Assembly (NCBI GenBank): GCA_022839625.1
Contig: JALHJL010000019.1
Location: 1 to 55,192 of the forward strand
DNA: 55,192 bases
Direction: 5' to 3'
Origin: Phycisphaerales bacterium
GTDB taxonomy: Bacteria; Planctomycetota; Phycisphaerae; UBA1845; Fen-1342
Shown: one piece after another, positions 50,600-55,192 of the stretch
Layout: each line of letters starts with the position of its first letter
Numbering within the stretch: the first letter of the stretch is position 1
Notes under the pieces: model-generated
Database searches by the model: none
Seen by the model: only the letters and a program-made list of their open reading frames with translations
Told to the model about the DNA's origin: nothing
Made by a program: the position numbers and the translations under genes

Positions 50600-52006
50600 A
50601 TGTACCGAATTGGGACGATGGGTCTGCTACTGCTGGGAATCCTCGGGGTGGGAATCGTCGGAGGTTGCTCGTCGATGCGGGCCGAGACGGAGCCGCCGCG
50701 CGCCGGGCCGCCGGAGAGCGCCGCCCAGCGCGACGCGCGGATGGCGTGGTGGCGCGAGGCGCGCTTCGGGATGTTCATCCACTGGGGGCTGTACGCGGTC
50801 CCGGCCGGCGAGTGGCAGGGGCAGACCAACCACGCCGAGTGGATTCGGGAGACGGCGCGCATTCCGCTGGAGGAATACGAGCAGTTCGTCGCGCAGTTCA
50901 ACCCCGTGAAGTTCAACGCCGACGAGTGGGTGCGGATCGCCAAGGACGCCGGCATGAAGTACATCGTGATCACCAGCAAACATCACGACGGCTTCTGCCT
51001 GTTCGACTCGCGGCACACGGAGTTCGACGTCAGGTCGACGCCGTTCCGGCGCGACATCCTGAAGGAGCTGGCCGAAGCCTGTCGGCGGCAGGGACTGCGC
51101 ATCTGCTGGTATCACTCGATCATGGACTGGCACCATCCGGACTACCTGCCGCGCCGCGCGTGGGAGCAGCGCTCGGCGGAAGGGGCGGATTTCGGCCGCT
51201 ACTGCGCGTATCTCAAGGGCCAGCTCCGCGAGCTACTGACGAATTACGGCCCGATCGGCGTCCTCTGGTTCGACGGCGAGTGGGAAGATACGTGGACGCA
51301 CGAGCACGGCGAGCCGCTGTACGACTACGTGCGCGCCCTCCAGCCTGACATAATCGTCAACAATCGTGTCGACAAGGGCCGCGGCGGAATGGCCGGCATG
51401 ACCAGCGGGCGGCACGCCGGAGACTACGGCACACCCGAGCAGGAAATCCCCGCCACCGGGCTTCCCGGCGTGGACTGGGAAACCTGCATGACGATGAACG
51501 ACCATTGGGGCTACAACAAGCGCGACAAGAACTTCAAGTCGGCGGCGGAGCTGCTGCGCATGCTCGCGGACATCGCCTCGAAAGGCGGCAACTACCTGCT
51601 GAACGTGGGCCCGACGGCGGAGGGCGAGTTTCCGCCGGAGAGCGTCGCACGCCTGGCCGAGATGGGACGCTGGATGAAGATCAACGGCGAGGCCATCTAC
51701 GGTACGCAGGCCAGCCCATTCCCCTCGCTTCCGTGGGGCCGCTGCACGCAGAGGGCGTTGCCCGACGGCCGAAAGCGCCTGTATCTGCACGTGTTCGAGT
51801 GGCCGGCCGACGGCCGGCTGGAGGTCCTCGGTTTGCTCGCCGATCCAGTGCGTGCCTTCCTGCTGGCCGACCCGGACCATGCCCCGCTGGCCGTCGTGCG
51901 CGAAGGAGACGTGGTGGTCGTGACGCTGCCGTCGTCCGCTCCCGATCCGGTCAACAGCGTGGTGGCACTGGATGTTCAGCGTCGCCCCGCGGTCGATCGG
52001 AAGTAG
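50600..52006 (+). CDS. Alpha-L-fucosidase, GH29
   Basis: The protein has 468 residues from the ATG at 50600 (AGGAG nine bases upstream). The lipobox VGGCSS suggests a lipid-anchored enzyme. GH29 blocks are clear: FGMFIHWGLYAVPAGEW, KYIVITSKHHDGFCLFDS, the nucleophile in LWFDGEW (D225) and GGNYLLNVGPTAEGEF. It releases L-fucose from polysaccharides or glycans. An ATG at 50579 is in frame but is poorly placed for the ribosome site. It fits the sugar-scavenging picture with the exported Gfo/Idh oxidoreductase. The class II aldolase may use a fucose derivative (speculative). Confidence 0.95.
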   Translation: MYRIGTMGLLLLGILGVGIVGGCSSMRAETEPPRAGPPESAAQRDARMAWWREARFGMFIHWGLYAVPAGEWQGQTNHAEWIRETARIPLEEYEQFVAQFNPVKFNADEWVRIAKDAGMKYIVITSKHHDGFCLFDSRHTEFDVRSTPFRRDILKELAEACRRQGLRICWYHSIMDWHHPDYLPRRAWEQRSAEGADFGRYCAYLKGQLRELLTNYGPIGVLWFDGEWEDTWTHEHGEPLYDYVRALQPDIIVNNRVDKGRGGMAGMTSGRHAGDYGTPEQEIPATGLPGVDWETCMTMNDHWGYNKRDKNFKSAAELLRMLADIASKGGNYLLNVGPTAEGEFPPESVARLAEMGRWMKINGEAIYGTQASPFPSLPWGRCTQRALPDGRKRLYLHVFEWPADGRLEVLGLLADPVRAFLLADPDHAPLAVVREGDVVVVTLPSSAPDPVNSVVALDVQRRPAVDRK

Positions 52007-52124
52007 CGATCGCGGCGCTGACGGCCCGCGCGATGGCCACCGATTGACACGCCGGGCGGACGGCCGCTATGAACGAATCGCCTGCCTGGAAGTCGGACAG
52101 TTGTTGAAGAAGGAAGGAATCGCG

Positions 52125-53327
52125 ATGCGACCGCTGAACCTGCTTGCGTTGGTGTGGTCCGGCCTCCTGGTCGTCGCCTCGGCCTTCGGCGATGGGGGCT
52201 TCTTCTTCCGAACCGAGGAGACACAAGCCCTGGACCTTGCGCAGACGCGTCAAGAGGTTGTGATAGCGTTCCACGGGACCGTGCAAGCTCCTCTGGCCAC
52301 CTACGTGCTGCGCGGCCGGTACGCCGGAACACCCGCGGACTTCGCCTGGGTCATCCCGCTCCCGGCCACGCCCGCGGACGTGCTGGCCCACGAGCACGAC
52401 GACCTTTTTGAGGTCCTGGATGGGCGCACCCGTCCCACCTTCACCATTTACCGAGAGTCGCCCCGCACGTCAGGGTGGTGGCTGGGCTGCGGCGGGATGG
52501 CCGGAGACATGGGACGCACGGAGGAAACCGAGGGGGCTGTCGAGGTCGAAGCCCAAGGCCAGGCCGGCATCTTCGACTGGGCCGCACTGACCAGCACCGG
52601 TGGGACGGCCTTGCGGCAATGGCTGAACGACAACGGCTACGCCGTGCCGGCGGAGGCCGATGACGTGCTGCAAGCGTATATCGCAGGGGACATGCACTTC
52701 CTGGCGGTCCGCATCAGCGAGCCCGGAGCGCTGACGGGGGGACCGAGCGGCGAGATCGAGTTGCCGCCGATCCAGTTCACTTGCCAGACCGCGCGGCGCT
52801 TCTATCCGATTGCGATCTCGCGCGTCTCAGCGGCCGAGCGGACGGAGGTGCTGATCTATGTGCTTGGGGCGCACCGAGCCAGGGCGGCCAACGTGCCGAA
52901 CGCCGTGATCGACCCCGACGCCCTGCGCTACGATCCGAACAGTCCCAGCCAGACCAACTACGAGTCTGCGCTGGCGGACACGATCGCGGAGCTTGGCGGC
53001 GTGGCGCTGGTTACGGAGGCCGCGTGGGCGCAGTCCAATTGGTCGGACCGCCCCTGGGTCGATGCACGCTTCTGGCCGGATGCGCCCGTGGGGGCCTTGG
53101 CACAGACGTTCCTGACGCGTATGCGGACTGTGATCGCCCGTGACCGGATGACGCTCGACTTCGAGTTCGAGGACGCGCCGGTGGACAGGATTGTAGAGAA
53201 CCACTTCTGGATCGATGTCCCCAGCGAGGTCAGCACGGCGGCACTGGTCGGCCAGCCCGCGGCCGCGGTGCTGCTGGCCGGGCTGCTGCGGGTATGCGTT
53301 CGTCGCCGCGTTCACCGCCGGCCGTGA
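52125..53327 (+). CDS. DUF2330 family exported protein
   Basis: The protein has 400 residues from the ATG at 52125 (AAGGAAGGA upstream). A signal peptide (MRPLNLLALVWSGLLVVASA) is followed by GDGGFFFRTEETQALDLAQT and FAWVIPLPATPADVLAHEHDDL, the hallmark of DUF2330, a family of unknown function found mainly in Planctomycetota, Myxococcota and others. Cys residues near 126 and 220 may form a disulfide. A C-terminal hydrophobic helix (AALVGQPAAAVLLAGLLRVC) followed by Arg-rich residues looks like a membrane anchor. Confidence 0.85.
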   Translation: MRPLNLLALVWSGLLVVASAFGDGGFFFRTEETQALDLAQTRQEVVIAFHGTVQAPLATYVLRGRYAGTPADFAWVIPLPATPADVLAHEHDDLFEVLDGRTRPTFTIYRESPRTSGWWLGCGGMAGDMGRTEETEGAVEVEAQGQAGIFDWAALTSTGGTALRQWLNDNGYAVPAEADDVLQAYIAGDMHFLAVRISEPGALTGGPSGEIELPPIQFTCQTARRFYPIAISRVSAAERTEVLIYVLGAHRARAANVPNAVIDPDALRYDPNSPSQTNYESALADTIAELGGVALVTEAAWAQSNWSDRPWVDARFWPDAPVGALAQTFLTRMRTVIARDRMTLDFEFEDAPVDRIVENHFWIDVPSEVSTAALVGQPAAAVLLAGLLRVCVRRRVHRRP

Positions 53328-53357
53328 TGGGCGCCCGCCCCGGCTCGGAATGGCGTC

Positions 53358-53363
53358 TATAAT
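53358..53363 (+). promoter_or_regulatory. -10 box for the polysaccharide export gene
   Basis: TATAAT lies 53 bases before the GTG start at 53416. No good -35 box was found. Confidence 0.45.
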
Positions 53364-53415
53364 CCGGCGGTTTTTGACTTCCTCATCGGGCCGTACGTGA
53401 AACAAGGAGACGCCA

Positions 53416-54630
53416 GTGCTGGACCGGGACTTACGTGCTGATTTGGTTCGATCGCAGTCTGACAGGAGCGGGCGGGGCAAGTCACACGCCAGGTACTTAC
53501 CCCTGTTGTTGTTGGCGTTGATCCCGCTGTGGGGAGGATGCCAGCGCGACGTCCGCATCTCGCTCGCCGAGCTGCGCGAACGCGAAGAACGCACCGCCGC
53601 GGCTGCGCCGGTACCCGTCGCAGAGGACGAGCTCGCGCTCACGGATGTCCGTCCCTATGTGATCGGCGTTGGCGATGTGCTCGCCGTCCGCATGAAGGGA
53701 CTGTTGGAGGACCGCTACGCCGAGACCATCTTGCAGGTCCGCGTGCACAAGGACGGCACGATCTCGATGCCGATCGTGGGGCCGGTGCAGGTTGCGGGGC
53801 TGGACTTGGCCGACGCCGAGGAGGCCGTCCTCGCGGCGCATGTCCCGAGCGTCGTGAAGGACCTCTCCGTGTACATCGAGCTGTCGGGCCCCGAGGCAAC
53901 CACGGTCATCGTCATGGGCGCGGTCATGACGCCGGGGCTCGTCAAGCTGCGTCAGAACGAACGCAGCCTGCTGTACGCGCTCGCGGCCGCCGGCGGTTTC
54001 ACCAGCCTCAGCAGCGGGTGCGTGCGCGTGCGTCCGGTCGATGCGGAACGCGCGGAAACCGTCTATCGCCTGACCGACCTGAATGACGTCCGCCGCGCGC
54101 TCCACAGCCCGCCGCTCCAGTCCGGCGATGTTCTGGTGGTCGAGGCGGCCGACAGCAGCGCGGTGTACGTGAGCGGACTGGTCAATCGGCCGGGGCCGAT
54201 CCTGCTGCCGGCGGACAGCTCCCTGTCGGTGGTGCGGGCCGTGACCGCCGCGGGCGGGCTGCGCGATTACATCACCGTCCGGGACGCGACGCTGGTCCGC
54301 AGCCTTTCGGACGGGTCGCAGGTGCAGGTCAAGCTTGCCCTGAATGAGATTCTGTCCGGCCGCGAGTCGGACGTGGACCTGCGGCCGGGCGACGTGCTGA
54401 TGGTCTCCCACACGCTGGAGACGTTCGCGCAGGAGTGGGTCCTGCACAACGCGCTGCTCGGACCGTTCCAGGTTTCGCTGCGGTACGACCCGCTGGCCCA
54501 GTACAACGCCAACCGGGCCATCTCGGCCAATCGCTCGGGCAACTTGCTGTCCCAGGGGATCGTGTCGTCGCTGGTGTCCGGCATCCCGGCGGCCGTCGCG
54601 CCGCAGGTGGTGAACCCGGCGCAGGATTGA
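53416..54630 (+). CDS. Wza-like polysaccharide export outer-membrane lipoprotein
   Basis: The protein has 404 residues from a GTG at 53416 (AAGGAG seven bases upstream). Residues 28-42 form a signal with lipobox WGGC (Cys 42). The Poly_export domain starts near 78 (YVIGVGDVLAVRMKGLLEDR). SLBB-type segments follow (VIVMGAVMTPGLVKLRQNER; VYVSGLVNRPGPILLP). Such proteins form the outer-membrane channel for capsule or exopolysaccharide. No partner Wzc/Wzx gene lies in the window, so the rest of the locus may lie downstream beyond 55192. Confidence 0.92.
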   Translation: MLDRDLRADLVRSQSDRSGRGKSHARYLPLLLLALIPLWGGCQRDVRISLAELREREERTAAAAPVPVAEDELALTDVRPYVIGVGDVLAVRMKGLLEDRYAETILQVRVHKDGTISMPIVGPVQVAGLDLADAEEAVLAAHVPSVVKDLSVYIELSGPEATTVIVMGAVMTPGLVKLRQNERSLLYALAAAGGFTSLSSGCVRVRPVDAERAETVYRLTDLNDVRRALHSPPLQSGDVLVVEAADSSAVYVSGLVNRPGPILLPADSSLSVVRAVTAAGGLRDYITVRDATLVRSLSDGSQVQVKLALNEILSGRESDVDLRPGDVLMVSHTLETFAQEWVLHNALLGPFQVSLRYDPLAQYNANRAISANRSGNLLSQGIVSSLVSGIPAAVAPQVVNPAQD

Positions 54631-54746
54631 CCGCGTGTCTCGCAGACGCATCGCCGCGCGCGTGCGAACAGCGCGCTTCGGCGCGGAGCATCCGCCCACG
54701 CTTGCGTTGCCACGGTGACTCGTAAGCGACCGGCTGCGGCCCGTAC

Positions 54747-54986
54747 TCAGAGAATCTGTCGCAGCCGCTGCCACAGGTGGAACGTCCGGTAGAGCATGGT
54801 GGCGGTCAGGGCGACGCACAACAGGAATAACAGCCCCTGCGCCGCGCGTTCCGTCGGCAAGTCGAAGTACAGTGCCGCTGCCACGAGCAGCCCAGCCACA
54901 CCGTATACCGGCAGGGCCGCGGCACTGTGGATTCCTACGCGCCGCCCGGCGGCGGCACGCGCCCGAGGGAAATCCAGGGGGATAGG
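54747..54986 (-). other. Hydrophobic minus-strand frame without a start codon
   Basis: From about 54986 to the stop at 54747 the frame encodes a coherent two-helix membrane segment, with VYGVAGLLVAAALYFDLPTE then GLLFLLCVALTATMLYRTFH, ending LWQRLRQIL. No ATG, GTG or TTG lies in a place that would start it, and the frame is closed by TGA upstream near 55070. It may be the 3' end of a decayed gene or use an unusual start. The rest of 54631-55192 shows no gene. Confidence 0.3.
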
Positions 54987-55192
54987 CGAACTTCGGGCCG
55001 CTGACTGAGAGTTCAGCCGTGTCGGTGGTCGTTGGTGATCCGCCGGACGGTCCCCGGGGCGGGGATTCCCGCCACTTGTAACAGTTCACTCGCCGGCAAT
55101 GGCTGGGGCGGGTAGTGGCGGGAGGTGGCCGGTTTGCAGGTAGGTTTGGAGGGGCCTCCGCGAGGGTCCGCAGCGGGTCGTGGCCGCGGAGA

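Noticed and set aside
53497..55089. Minus-strand frame of 530 codons opposite the Wza-like gene
   Set aside because: Shadow of the export gene; the part beyond 54631 has no protein-like features in this frame.

Overview
The window is high-GC bacterial chromosome that looks planctomycetal, probably from an uncultured lineage near the Phycisphaerae. This is inferred from content. Secreted proteins end in dockerin-like repeats with the motif DINPFVALL. Cohesin-like, HYR and PPC-type domains are frequent, and there are many lipoproteins and Tat-type substrates. The -10 boxes are often good (TATAAT) with poor -35 boxes, and short palindromic repeat families are scattered through the DNA. There is no rRNA, CRISPR array, transposase or phage gene.

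Layout. 1-10395: an extracellular cluster with a cohesin-like/HYR protein (cut by the window edge), a 2160-residue multidomain protein with a metzincin-like zinc site and C-terminal dockerin-like repeats, and a phosphoesterase with an N-terminal dockerin-like segment. 10431-14709: sucA-sucB, the E1 and E2 subunits of 2-oxoglutarate dehydrogenase. 14932-22363: a secreted protein, a radical SAM enzyme resembling tetraether-lipid synthase Tes/MJ0619, a proline-rich secreted protein, bacterioferritin plus nitroreductase, and a 55-residue secreted peptide. 22543-26333: an M16 peptidase remnant, a zinc-ribbon membrane protein, and a TetR regulator next to a lipoprotein built of three similar modules. 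Matching palindromes lie in front of both the regulator and the lipoprotein gene.

26497-32319 is the translation/export operon tRNA-Thr, tuf, rpmG, tRNA-Trp, secE, nusG, rplK, rplA, rplJ, rplL, read from the minus strand. It starts at a good sigma-70-type promoter and is not followed by rpoBC in this window. 33275-40774 holds two DINPFV-type secreted proteins (one pyroglutamyl-peptidase-like), a class II aldolase, the envelope-lipid genes pgsA, pgpA and uppP, and a nucleoside permease. 40926-43647 holds rlmN, with an unusual 46-residue insertion, and a Tat-exported Gfo/Idh/MocA oxidoreductase.

43806-54630 is a plus-strand run of envelope proteins: a HEAT-repeat lipoprotein, an Ig-domain lipoprotein, a small lipoprotein, a SagB-like nitroreductase-fold protein, a GH29 fucosidase, a DUF2330 protein and a Wza-like polysaccharide export lipoprotein. 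It is interrupted by an 850-bp repeat-rich gap.

Two themes stand out. One is a possible cohesin/dockerin-style extracellular assembly. The other is the activity of short palindromic repeats, which occur between genes, supply a stop codon, and appear to have entered the reading frames of rlmN and sucB.
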